DNA of 53,995 nt from contig CACJRJ010000007.1 of assembly GCA_902595725.1 (NCBI GenBank), positions 1 to 53,995 of the forward strand. The letters run 5' to 3'. Position numbers and translations under genes: made by a program. The first letter of the stretch is position 1, and each line of letters begins with the position of its first letter. Below are positions 30,625-39,216 of the stretch, piece by piece. Origin of the DNA: an uncultured Pelagibacteraceae bacterium (GTDB lineage Bacteria; Pseudomonadota; Alphaproteobacteria; Pelagibacterales; Pelagibacteraceae). The notes beneath the pieces are model-generated. The model was not told the DNA's origin. It saw nothing but the letters and a program-made list of their open reading frames with translations, and did not search any database.

Positions 30625-30661
30625 AAAATGTGTCATCAATTTGTCCTAAAAAAATACTTAA

Positions 30662-31156
30662 TTAATCTGATTTATTAAAGGTATTGTAAAAAAAACTAGC
30701 AATTAGTACAGCATCAGCTTTGTTTGAATCTTTTTTTCTTGAAAGTTCAGATGATATATAAGGAAAAATTTCAATAACTTTAGTTCTGCTTGCGTCTTTT
30801 TCTGTTTTAATTAAGCCAAAATATTTTTTCCATTTTGCAGGTCTAATAAAAAACATCGATAATTGCATCGCTGAACATATTCCTTTTATAACTCCAAAAG
30901 ATTGGCCAAAATTAAACATGCTTGTAACTCCTTGTCCTGGCATTGCTGAAACTTGTTCGATCACTACAGTTATATCTTTTTTTGGATAGTTTTTAATTCT
31001 TCTTAAAATTTCATTATAAGTTTGAGGACCATTAATTTGTCTTTTATTTTTTTTTCCATCTGCCATAACAGGCATATTAATAATTTCTTTCACTTGACCA
31101 TTTTCAAAAAAACAAATTGCTCCTGAAATTCCTGGATCTATACCTATAATTAACAT
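30662..31156 (-). CDS. RuvC-like resolvase, phage-type
   Basis: The 164-residue RNase H-fold protein begins IIGIDPGISGAICF, with catalytic-type acidic residues Asp7, Glu67 (VVIEQVSAMPGQG) and Asp148 (SNKADAVLIASFF). The motif MPGQGVTSMFNFGQSFG and RPAKWKK belong to the divergent RuvC-like family common in phages, not to canonical RuvC. It lies 9 bases downstream of yebC, exactly where alphaproteobacteria carry ruvC, but ruvA and ruvB do not follow; tolQ does. Holliday-junction cleavage is inferred from fold and locus. Confidence 0.82.
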   Translation of the reverse strand: MLIIGIDPGISGAICFFENGQVKEIINMPVMADGKKNKRQINGPQTYNEILRRIKNYPKKDITVVIEQVSAMPGQGVTSMFNFGQSFGVIKGICSAMQLSMFFIRPAKWKKYFGLIKTEKDASRTKVIEIFPYISSELSRKKDSNKADAVLIASFFYNTFNKSD

Positions 31157-31165
31157 TTGTTTTAT

Positions 31166-31882
31166 TTATAATTTTGCATTTGTATAAATATTTTGTACAT
31201 CATCATCTTCATCTAATATTCCTAAAAAATTTATTATTTCTTCTTTTTCTACAGAAGATACCTCTGTTTTATTTAAAGGAATCCATTCAATTTCAGTAGA
31301 TAAAAAATTATTGATATTTTTCTCCAATTTTTTTTTTACATTATATATCTCGCTTTTATCGCACTGAATCTCGTGAAAATACTCATTTGAAAAACATTCA
31401 TTTGCACCTGAATCAATTGTTAATTCTAGTACCCTATCCTCTGATGCTTCAGATTTTTCAATTTTTATTACTCCTAATTGTTGAAAGTTATGAGAAGCTG
31501 ATCCTTGGGTTCCCAAGTTTCCTCCATTTTTTTGAAAAATAGTTCTTAAATTTGACGCTGTTCTATTTTTGTTATTAGTTAAAGTTTCCACAATTACTGC
31601 AATTTTTTTTGGTCCAAAACCTTCGTATCTGATATTTTCATAATTAGAGTCTGTACTATTTTCAGATTTTTCTATTGCTCTTTGGATATTATCTTTGGGC
31701 ATATTTGACGATCTTGCAGATTGAATTGCTGATCTTAATCTCGCATTCATGTCTGGATTTTTATCACCTAATTTTGCTGCAACAGTAATTTCTCTAGAAA
31801 GTTTAGAAAAAAGATTTGAACGCGCTTTATCTGCTTTTCCTTTTTTATGTTTTATTCCAGCCCAATGAGAATGTCCTGCCAT
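31166..31882 (-). CDS. yebC: YebC/PmpR family protein
   Basis: YebC-family proteins are small DNA- or ribosome-associated regulators; recent work ties some members to translation of difficult peptides. The 238-residue protein starts with the signature MAGHSHWAGIKHKKGKADKARSN (shown in part), followed by FSKLSREITVAAKLG and GPKKIAVIVETLTNNKNRT. Length and order (yebC before the RuvC position) are typical. It follows the phosphodiesterase gene by 2 bases. Confidence 0.95.
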   Translation of the reverse strand: MAGHSHWAGIKHKKGKADKARSNLFSKLSREITVAAKLGDKNPDMNARLRSAIQSARSSNMPKDNIQRAIEKSENSTDSNYENIRYEGFGPKKIAVIVETLTNNKNRTASNLRTIFQKNGGNLGTQGSASHNFQQLGVIKIEKSEASEDRVLELTIDSGANECFSNEYFHEIQCDKSEIYNVKKKLEKNINNFLSTEIEWIPLNKTEVSSVEKEEIINFLGILDEDDDVQNIYTNAKL

Positions 31883-31884
31883 AA

Positions 31885-32691
31885 TTAATAGTTATTTATT
31901 AATCCTCCACCAAATATAAATGGCTCTACTTTATTAGCCAGGCCATTTGATGTATCACATTCAACAATAAGTCCAGATAAGGTCGCCTCACCCTCAGAGG
32001 GGTAATGTTTTTTTGAATCTTTTTTTAAAAAACGATTTAAAGAATTTTCCTTGTTCATTCCTATTACCGAGTCATAATCACCACACATTCCTGCGTCTGT
32101 TTGATAAGCTGTGCCATTAATTAAAATTCTAACGTCATTTGTTGGAACGTGTGTATGTGTTCCAACTACTAAAGTTGCTCTCCCATCGAACAAATGTCCC
32201 ATTGCCATTTTTTCACTTGTTATCTCCCCATGAAAATCCACAACTAAAAAATCATAATCTTCTTTAAGTTTATATTTATTTTTAAATATTTCTGCTGTTT
32301 TAAAAACATCATCACATTTTTTCATAAAGACGTTTCCCATTAAATTTAATACACCGACTTTAAATCCATTTTTTGATTGATAAATTCTAAATCCTTTTCC
32401 TGGAGAATTATTTGATATGTTTTCAGGTCTTAAAAGTCTCGTTTCTATTTCTATATGATTTGCAGTTTCTTTTTGATCCCATACATGGTTTCCAGTTGTA
32501 ATTACATCCACCCCTGAATTAAATAAATCATTTGAAATTTCCTCAGTAATACCCACTCCTTGGTCTGCAGCATTTTCACCATTAACTATAACAAAATCAA
32601 TTTTTTTTTTTTTTAAAATGTCTTTTAAATTTTTAACAACAGCCAATCTTCCAGCTCTACCTACAATATCACCTAAAAAAAAAATTCTCAT
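31885..32691 (-). CDS. YmdB-like metallophosphoesterase (TIGR00282 family)
   Basis: Members of this family are dinuclear-metal phosphodiesterases; Bacillus YmdB acts on cyclic nucleotides. The 268-residue protein has FFLGDIVGRAGR at residues 4-15, VNGENAADQGVGIT, TTGNHVWDQ, VVDFHGEITSEKMAMG and VVGTHTHVPTNDVRIL, covering the metal ligands. It overlaps the ygfA stop by 4 bases. The substrate here is not known. Confidence 0.93.
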   Translation of the reverse strand: MRIFFLGDIVGRAGRLAVVKNLKDILKKKKIDFVIVNGENAADQGVGITEEISNDLFNSGVDVITTGNHVWDQKETANHIEIETRLLRPENISNNSPGKGFRIYQSKNGFKVGVLNLMGNVFMKKCDDVFKTAEIFKNKYKLKEDYDFLVVDFHGEITSEKMAMGHLFDGRATLVVGTHTHVPTNDVRILINGTAYQTDAGMCGDYDSVIGMNKENSLNRFLKKDSKKHYPSEGEATLSGLIVECDTSNGLANKVEPFIFGGGLINNY

Positions 32692-33233
32692 CTTAAAATA
32701 TATTTTTCTGTAATGATTATATCTAATTTTTTGTCAAATTTATTAATAGGAACTTTATTTATTTTTTGACATGAGTGAGCAATTCCTATCTTAAATAGTT
32801 TTTTTTTATTTGAGAGTTTCTGAATATATCTATCATAGTATCCTCCCCCATATCCAATACGATATAATCTATTATCAAATGCTACAATTGGAACAAATAT
32901 TATATCGGGTATAACTTTTTTTATTTGCTCAGGCTCAGGTATGCCATATTTATTTACTTTTAATAAATTTTTTGTCGACCACATATAATAATCCATTTCA
33001 TTATTTTTTTTTACAGCAGGTAAGCATAATTGTAGACTCTTAGCTTCTAGTTCTTGAAGAACATCTAATATATCTATTTCAAAATTTACAGGATAATATC
33101 CGCCTATTATTTTTTTTTTTGAAATTTTTGTTTTTATTTCACTAAAAATTTTCTGAAAAGAAAACTTGATATTTTTATTATTTCTTTTTTTTCTAGTATT
33201 TAATATTCTTTTTCTTATTTTAGATTTTAACAC
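32688..33233 (-). CDS. 5-formyltetrahydrofolate cyclo-ligase
   Basis: The enzyme converts 5-formyl-THF to 5,10-methenyl-THF with ATP, returning a storage or inhibitory folate to one-carbon metabolism. The 181-residue protein has a basic N-terminus (KSKIRKRILNTRKKR), GGYYPVNFEIDI and the signature FVPIVAFDNRLYRIGYGGGYYDRYI (shown partly: GYGGGYYDRY). It follows zapA by 5 bases, as in many proteobacteria, but with no room for 6S RNA between them. Confidence 0.92.
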   Translation of the reverse strand: MLKSKIRKRILNTRKKRNNKNIKFSFQKIFSEIKTKISKKKIIGGYYPVNFEIDILDVLQELEAKSLQLCLPAVKKNNEMDYYMWSTKNLLKVNKYGIPEPEQIKKVIPDIIFVPIVAFDNRLYRIGYGGGYYDRYIQKLSNKKKLFKIGIAHSCQKINKVPINKFDKKLDIIITEKYILR

Positions 33234-33238
33234 AGTTT

Positions 33239-33685
33239 TTACTGTAATGAATTTTCGGGGTCAATTTTTGCTAAAAAATTCTCTATTTGATCTGCAGCTT
33301 TTTCAATAACTTTTTCATATTCTGTTTTATTTTCATCTAACTGATTTTTCATTTTTTTTTGTTCTTCACTTAAATTATTTATTTCGTTTTCCTTTTTTTC
33401 TTTGTATTCATAAACTAAAGATTTTAACTCTTTAAATTTTTCAGTTAAATTCTTCAATTCTTGAATTTTTTGATCAATTTTTTTTTTAGTTTCAAAATAT
33501 TCATCCATTGTTGTAATAGAGGTAATTAGTAAAAGTTTGTTTTCTCCAATATTACCTAAAGAAGATTTTAATTTATTAAATTTTTCATTAAGATGTAAAG
33601 AAAGTTCTTCCAAATGTTCTTCTTGCCCATCCTCGCATGACAACAAAAATTCTTTATTATTAAATTTTATATTTACATTTGCCAT
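33239..33685 (-). CDS. zapA: Cell division protein ZapA (long form)
   Basis: ZapA bundles FtsZ filaments at the division site. The 148-residue protein has the ZapA head (ANVNIKFNNKEFLLSCEDGQEEHLEELS, then LLLITSITTMDEYFETKKKI) in the first 70 residues and a long charged coiled coil to about residue 135. It is some 40 residues longer than E. coli ZapA. It overlaps the upstream coiled-coil gene by 13 bases and is followed by ygfA, the normal zapA neighbour. Confidence 0.85.
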   Translation of the reverse strand: MANVNIKFNNKEFLLSCEDGQEEHLEELSLHLNEKFNKLKSSLGNIGENKLLLITSITTMDEYFETKKKIDQKIQELKNLTEKFKELKSLVYEYKEKKENEINNLSEEQKKMKNQLDENKTEYEKVIEKAADQIENFLAKIDPENSLQ

Positions 33686-33996
33686 TTATCTAACTCTTCT
33701 AACAAACTATCTGTTTCTTGATTTAATTCATCAATTTTATCAGAAAACTCTGATTCTTTTTTTGTCTCTATTTCTTTCTGGCTATTTAACTTGTCAATTT
33801 TTGACTTGAGATTTTCATAATTTTGTTGAAGTACGCTATACCTTCTCTCGATTTCCTTTTTTTCAATTTCTAATTGATTTTTTTGTTGGTCTAAATTTGA
33901 AATAGTTTCCTTTAAATTTAAAGTTTGAGGCTTTATTAAATTTAATTTTTCTAAAGCATCATCAAGTTTTTTTTCTTTTTCATATATAGAATTCAT
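33673..33996 (-). CDS. Small coiled-coil protein upstream of zapA (DUF4164-like by context)
   Basis: The 107-residue protein is almost entirely heptad-like, rich in Lys, Glu, Leu and Gln, with a break near LIKPQTLNLKE, and no membrane segment. Alphaproteobacteria commonly carry a small coiled-coil DUF4164 gene between tkt and zapA, and this gene sits in that position, overlapping zapA by 13 bases. A partner role with ZapA in the divisome is inference. I chose ATG at 33996; a start at 34059 would extend into the divergent tkt coding region. Identity rests mainly on context. Confidence 0.65.
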   Translation of the reverse strand: MNSIYEKEKKLDDALEKLNLIKPQTLNLKETISNLDQQKNQLEIEKKEIERRYSVLQQNYENLKSKIDKLNSQKEIETKKESEFSDKIDELNQETDSLLEELDKWQM

Positions 33997-34049
33997 ATAT
34001 ATATAAATATAATAATAAATTGATTCACCCAAGTCTATATAGGATATTT

Positions 34050-36008
34050 TTGAATACAAATAACAAAGATTTATCCAACGCAGTAAGGTTTTTGTCCATG
34101 GATGCTGTACAAAAAGCTAACTCTGGACATCCTGGTATGCCAATGGGAATGGCAGACGTTGCAACTGTACTATTTAAAAATTTTCTAAAATATAACCCAA
34201 AAAATCCAAATTGGCTTAATAGAGATAGATTCGTTTTATCCGCAGGTCACGGCTCAATGTTGCTTTATTCATTGTTATATTTAAGTGGATATAAAAGTAT
34301 TTCATTAAAAGATATTAAAAATTTTAGAAAATTAAATAGTATTTGTGCTGGTCATCCTGAGTATCATAAAGGAACTGGGATTGAAACAACAACTGGACCA
34401 CTTGGACAAGGAATTGCAAACTCAGTTGGTTTTGCAATTGCTGAAGAAATTTTAAAAAAAAAACTTGGTAAAGAAATTATAAATCATAAAACATACGTTT
34501 TGGCAGGTGACGGATGTTTAATGGAAGGAATTAGTCATGAAGCAATGAGTTTAGCAGGTCACTTGAAATTAAAAAATCTAATTATGTTATTTGATAATAA
34601 TTCAATATCAATTGATGGTCCAACTAGTTTGGCAGTTTCAGATAATTTTAAAAAAAGATTTGAAAGTTACGGTTGGAATTATATTGCTATCAATGGTCAT
34701 AAGTATAACGAGATATTTAAAGCATTAAAAAAAGTTCAAAATTCTAAAAAACCAACTGTTATTTCTTGTAAAACTAAAATTGGTTATGGTTCACCAAATA
34801 AATCAGGTAAAGCATCTTCTCACGGAAGTCCACTTGGTGCTGATGAAATCCAGTTAGTAAGAAAAAAATTAAATTGGAAACATAAACCATTTGAAGTTCC
34901 GGCAAATATTCTAAAAGAATGGAGAAAAATTGGACATAATGGAGTAAAACTTGAATCAAAATGGAAAAAAAAATATTTAAAAAGAAAAAATAAAATAAAT
35001 AAAATTTTTAAAAATAATTTTAATAAATTAATCAAATCTGAGAAGAAAAATGCACTTAAAGAAATTAAAAGTTTAGCAACAAGAAAATGTTCAGAATTAA
35101 TATTAAACTCAATCACATATGATAATAACAATTTAATTGGTGGATCGGCAGACCTAGCAGGATCAAATAACACTAAAACTAAATTTCATAAAATAATTAA
35201 ATCAAATGACTTTAACGGAAACTATATACATTATGGTGTTAGAGAGCATGCAATGTGTGGGATAATGAATGGTCTTGCCTTGCATAGTAAAATTATTCCA
35301 TATGGTGGAACTTTTTTAATTTTTTCAGACTATTGTAAACCTTCAATTAGATTGTCGGCCTTGATGCAACAACAAGTTATATATGTAATGACACATGACT
35401 CTATAGGTCTTGGGGAAGACGGTCCAACACACCAACCAATCGAACAACTTTCAGGACTGAGGTCTATTCCAAATTTAAATATTTTTAGACCAGCTGACAG
35501 GATGGAAACTATAGAATGTTGGGAGCTAGCATTAAAAAATTCAAAAACTCCAAGTGTATTGTCCTTAACTAGGCAAAACCTAAATCCTATAAGAAAAAAA
35601 TATTCTTACAATAATAAGTGTTCATATGGAGCATATGAAATTTTAAGAACAAATAAAAAAATTAAATTAACTATATTAGCTAGTGGTTCAGAAGTAGACT
35701 TGGCAATTCAAACAAGCCATAAATTGGCCAAAAATAAAATATATTCAAAAGTTATATCAGTTCCGTGCCAAGATATTTTTGACTTACAATTAAAATCATA
35801 TAAACAAAAAATTCTTGGTGAAACAAAATTAAAAATATCAATTGAAGCAGGTTCAACTGATTGCTGGAAAAAATATATTGGAAACGAAGGTTTTGCTTTT
35901 GGAATTAATAAATTTGGCAAAAGTGCACCTTATAAAGATATTTATAAACATTTTGGATTGACGAAAGAAAATATTTCCAAAAAAATTAAAAGTCTATTAA
36001 AGAATTAA
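34050..36008 (+). CDS. tkt: Transketolase
   Basis: Transketolase moves two-carbon units between sugar phosphates in the pentose phosphate pathway, using thiamine diphosphate. The protein (652 residues from this start) has RFLSMDAVQKANSGHPGMPMG near the N-terminus, the ThDP motif GDGCLMEGISHEA, and the C-terminal HDSIGLGEDGPTHQPIEQL. No ATG exists at the N-terminus. I prefer TTG at 34050, preceded by AGGA at 34041-34044; TTG at 34020 is an alternative that adds 10 residues but lacks such a site. It heads the sugar-phosphate operon tkt - gap - pgk - fba. Confidence 0.95.
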   Translation: MNTNNKDLSNAVRFLSMDAVQKANSGHPGMPMGMADVATVLFKNFLKYNPKNPNWLNRDRFVLSAGHGSMLLYSLLYLSGYKSISLKDIKNFRKLNSICAGHPEYHKGTGIETTTGPLGQGIANSVGFAIAEEILKKKLGKEIINHKTYVLAGDGCLMEGISHEAMSLAGHLKLKNLIMLFDNNSISIDGPTSLAVSDNFKKRFESYGWNYIAINGHKYNEIFKALKKVQNSKKPTVISCKTKIGYGSPNKSGKASSHGSPLGADEIQLVRKKLNWKHKPFEVPANILKEWRKIGHNGVKLESKWKKKYLKRKNKINKIFKNNFNKLIKSEKKNALKEIKSLATRKCSELILNSITYDNNNLIGGSADLAGSNNTKTKFHKIIKSNDFNGNYIHYGVREHAMCGIMNGLALHSKIIPYGGTFLIFSDYCKPSIRLSALMQQQVIYVMTHDSIGLGEDGPTHQPIEQLSGLRSIPNLNIFRPADRMETIECWELALKNSKTPSVLSLTRQNLNPIRKKYSYNNKCSYGAYEILRTNKKIKLTILASGSEVDLAIQTSHKLAKNKIYSKVISVPCQDIFDLQLKSYKQKILGETKLKISIEAGSTDCWKKYIGNEGFAFGINKFGKSAPYKDIYKHFGLTKENISKKIKSLLKN

Positions 36009-36010
36009 AA

Positions 36011-37015
36011 ATGGTAATAAAAGTTGGAATTAATGGAATGGGTAGAATTGGTAGAATGGTAGTTCGTGCCATAGTCGAAAGTAATAATAAAGATATATCA
36101 ATTAAACATATAAATAACCGATCTAATTTAGAAACAACTTTTTCTTTGTTAAAATATGATTCAATTCATGGAAAATTTAATACCACAATAAGTTTTAGTG
36201 AAAAAAATTTAACAATAAACAAAAATAAAATTTCATTTTCGCAAGAATCGAAATTAGAAAATATAAATTGGAAAAAATACGATGTAGACTATGTGTTTGA
36301 GTGTACTGGAAAATTTAATTCAAAAGAAAAATTAATCGATCATTTAAAAAATGGAGCAAAAAAAGTTATAGTTTCAGCTCCTTGTAAAAATGCAGATAAA
36401 ACTGTTGTATTTGGTGTTAATGAAAATGTTTTAAAAAAAAATGATCAAATAATTTCTGCAGCTTCATGCACAACCAATTGTTTGGCTCCTGTTGCAAATA
36501 TTCTAAATAATAATTTTGAAATTGAAAAAGGATTTATGACAACAATTCATTCTTATACTAGCGACCAAAGAATTCTAGATAATTCCCATAAAGACCCTAG
36601 AAGAGCTAGATCGGCTAATCAATCAATTGTTCCAACTTCTACTGGTGCATCAAAAGCGATTGGAGAAATTATTCCTTCTTTAAAAGGAAAACTTGAAGGA
36701 GTTGCTATGAGAGTGCCAACACCGAATGTATCTTTAATTGAATTAGTTTTTTGTACAAAAAAAGATATAACTAAAGAAAAAATTAATTCTAGCTTTTTAA
36801 AAGCCTCTAAGTCAAACATAAATAAAGTTATTGATATTACAGAGGAAAAGTTAGTTTCAGTTGATTTTAATCACAACTCTTTTTCAGCAGTTGTTGATGC
36901 TTCACTAACTTGCGTAGTTGGGAAAAATATGGGGAAAATTTCAGCCTGGTATGATAATGAGTGGGGTTTTTCAAACAGAATGTGTGATTTGGTAAAATAT
37001 ATTCATAAAATTTAA
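36011..37015 (+). CDS. gap: Glyceraldehyde-3-phosphate dehydrogenase (possibly NADP-accepting)
   Basis: GAPDH interconverts glyceraldehyde 3-phosphate and 1,3-bisphosphoglycerate. The 334-residue protein has GINGMGRIGR at residues 6-15, the nucleophile Cys153 in AASCTTNCLAP, and the C-terminal WYDNEWGFSNRM. At the end of the second beta strand the usual Asp that binds the NAD ribose is Asn36 followed by Arg37 (HINNRSN where NAD enzymes have INDL), suggesting relaxed or NADP specificity; this is inference. It lies 2 bases after tkt and 7 before pgk. Confidence 0.96.
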   Translation: MVIKVGINGMGRIGRMVVRAIVESNNKDISIKHINNRSNLETTFSLLKYDSIHGKFNTTISFSEKNLTINKNKISFSQESKLENINWKKYDVDYVFECTGKFNSKEKLIDHLKNGAKKVIVSAPCKNADKTVVFGVNENVLKKNDQIISAASCTTNCLAPVANILNNNFEIEKGFMTTIHSYTSDQRILDNSHKDPRRARSANQSIVPTSTGASKAIGEIIPSLKGKLEGVAMRVPTPNVSLIELVFCTKKDITKEKINSSFLKASKSNINKVIDITEEKLVSVDFNHNSFSAVVDASLTCVVGKNMGKISAWYDNEWGFSNRMCDLVKYIHKI

Positions 37016-37022
37016 TTCTTTT

Positions 37023-38213
37023 ATGAAAAATATTTTAAATAAAAATCTAAATCTTAAAGGAAAAAAAGTTTTATTAAGAGTGGATCTAAATGTTCCAATG
37101 AAAAATGGTGCTATAACTGAAACCTCAAGAATAGAAAAAATATTACCAACAATAAATCTTTTGTTGGAAAAGCAAGCTAAAATTATAATCATATCTCATA
37201 TTGGAAGACCAAAAGGAAAAGTGGTTGAGGGAATGTCTTTAAAGCCTATTTCAGAAAAATTATCTTTTTTATTAAATAAAGAAGTTTTGTTTAATAAAGA
37301 GCCTATAAATAAAAATACATTATTAGAAATAAATAAAATTTCGAATGGTGCAATTATAATGCTTGAAAATATTCGTTTTAACAAAGGCGAAGAATTAAAT
37401 AGTAGCGAATTTTCAAAAAAAATATCTAATTTAGGGGATATATATATAAATGATGCCTTCTCTTGCTCACATAGATCTCATGCCTCCGTTGAAGGTATAA
37501 CAAAATATATACCTTCATATTTTGGACTACAAATTACTGAAGAGGTTAATGCATTAAAAAAAATAACTTCAGAAATTGAAAAACCTGTTTCTCTAATTAT
37601 TGGAGGTTCAAAAATTTCTACAAAAATTAAAATTATAAACAATTTAATAAAAAAATTTAATAATATTATAATTGTTGGTGGAATGGGTAATACAATGTTA
37701 AAACATACTGGCTCAAATATAGGAAAATCAATATGTGAAAATGAGTGTGGCTCTTTGATTAAAGAAATATTAGTAAACTCAAAAAAGTTTAATTGTGAAA
37801 TTACGATTCCTAAAGACGTAATTGTATCTACTAGTCTAAATGGAGAAGGAAAAGAGAGACATATAAATGAAATAAAAGATGATGAGATGATATTGGATAT
37901 TGGATCAAAAACAATATCATCTATTGAAACAATTATACATAACTCTAGAACAATATTGTGGAATGGTCCTGCCGGATATTTTGAAAATCCAAATTTTCAA
38001 AATGGTACAAAAAAAATATTAGAGTTAATTTCTCAAAAAACAAAGAAGGATAAAATTTTTTCTGTAGCAGGAGGTGGCGAAACAGTTGCTGCAATAAATA
38101 AGTTTAAAAAATTTGATTCATTTACTTTTGTTTCAACTGCTGGTGGAGCTTTTTTAGAATATCTTGAAGGAAAAACTCTACCTGCTATAAAAGCGTTAAA
38201 TCAAAATGTCTGA
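37023..38213 (+). CDS. pgk: Phosphoglycerate kinase
   Basis: Pgk transfers phosphate between 1,3-bisphosphoglycerate and ADP. The 396-residue protein shows LRVDLNVPMKNG near residue 19, SHIGRPKGK, NDAFSCSHRSHASVEG, GGSKISTKI and the C-terminal GGGETVAAINKF and STAGGAFLEYLEG. It is co-directional with gap and overlaps the aldolase start by 8 bases. Confidence 0.97.
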   Translation: MKNILNKNLNLKGKKVLLRVDLNVPMKNGAITETSRIEKILPTINLLLEKQAKIIIISHIGRPKGKVVEGMSLKPISEKLSFLLNKEVLFNKEPINKNTLLEINKISNGAIIMLENIRFNKGEELNSSEFSKKISNLGDIYINDAFSCSHRSHASVEGITKYIPSYFGLQITEEVNALKKITSEIEKPVSLIIGGSKISTKIKIINNLIKKFNNIIIVGGMGNTMLKHTGSNIGKSICENECGSLIKEILVNSKKFNCEITIPKDVIVSTSLNGEGKERHINEIKDDEMILDIGSKTISSIETIIHNSRTILWNGPAGYFENPNFQNGTKKILELISQKTKKDKIFSVAGGGETVAAINKFKKFDSFTFVSTAGGAFLEYLEGKTLPAIKALNQNV

Positions 38214-39216
38214 ATTAAATAATATTGCATTAAAAATCTTGTCTAACGGAAAAGGTATTTTGGCTGCTGATGAAAGTACTGGAACAATGACCAAAAGACT
38301 TAGTGCTGTAAACGTTGAGTCAACTCCAGAAAATAGACTTCTATTTAGAGAAACACTTTTTTCATCTGAAAGCATGAAAACATGTATAGGCGGTGTTATT
38401 TTGTATGATGAAACTATAAAACAAATCTCAAGCTCAAAAAAAACTATACCAGAATTAATCGCATCATCAGGGGCTGTCCCTGGAATAAAAGTAGATACAG
38501 GAGCTAAAGTTTTGGTGGATTCGCCTGATGAAAAAATTACAGAAGGATTAGATGGCTTAGAAAAAAGATTGAAAGATTACTATAAGCTCGGAGCAAGATT
38601 TACTAAATGGAGAGGTATTTACATTATTTCAAAAAACTATCCTAGTAAATTATCAATTGATACAAATGCTTATGCTTTAGCTAAATACTCTTCTATAGTT
38701 CAAGAAAATGGTATGGTTCCAATTGTGGAGCCTGAAGTATTGATGGATGGAGATCATACAGCTGAGGATTGTTTTGATAAAACTTCTGAAGTAATTAAAA
38801 AATGTTTTGAAGAACTAATCAACCATAAAGTTAATTTAAAAGGAATAATTTTAAAGCCAAACATGATACTGCCAGGAAATAAATCAAACAAAATGATTAG
38901 TAAAGAAAAAATTGCTCTTTTAACTTTAAAATGTTTAAAAGAATTTGTTCCAAAAGAAGTGCCTGGAATAGCTTTTTTATCTGGCGGTCAAACAGAAGTG
39001 GAAGCAACTGAAAACTTAAATTTAATTAATAAATTTAATGATACAAATTTTATAATGAGCTATTCGTATGGAAGGGCCTTGCAACAAGGAGCTATTAAAT
39101 TTTGGTCAAAAGATATTAAAAATATTAAAGGAACTCAGAAAATTTTTGATCATAGAGCTAAAATGTGCTCGCTAGCTGCTCAAGGAAAGTGGTCGAAAGA
39201 ACTTGAGGAAAAATAG
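38206..39216 (+). CDS. Fructose-bisphosphate aldolase class I
   Basis: This Schiff-base aldolase interconverts fructose 1,6-bisphosphate and two triose phosphates without metal. The 336-residue protein aligns with the animal-type class I family: GILAADESTGTMTKRL near residue 17, KWRGIYII, VPIVEPEVLMDGDH and the Schiff-base Lys217 in LKPNMILPG, then FLSGGQTEVEAT and SYGRALQQGAIKFW. It completes the tkt - gap - pgk - fba sugar-phosphate operon. Class I enzymes of this type are less usual in bacteria than class II but are known in SAR11. Confidence 0.95.
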   Translation: MSELNNIALKILSNGKGILAADESTGTMTKRLSAVNVESTPENRLLFRETLFSSESMKTCIGGVILYDETIKQISSSKKTIPELIASSGAVPGIKVDTGAKVLVDSPDEKITEGLDGLEKRLKDYYKLGARFTKWRGIYIISKNYPSKLSIDTNAYALAKYSSIVQENGMVPIVEPEVLMDGDHTAEDCFDKTSEVIKKCFEELINHKVNLKGIILKPNMILPGNKSNKMISKEKIALLTLKCLKEFVPKEVPGIAFLSGGQTEVEATENLNLINKFNDTNFIMSYSYGRALQQGAIKFWSKDIKNIKGTQKIFDHRAKMCSLAAQGKWSKELEEK

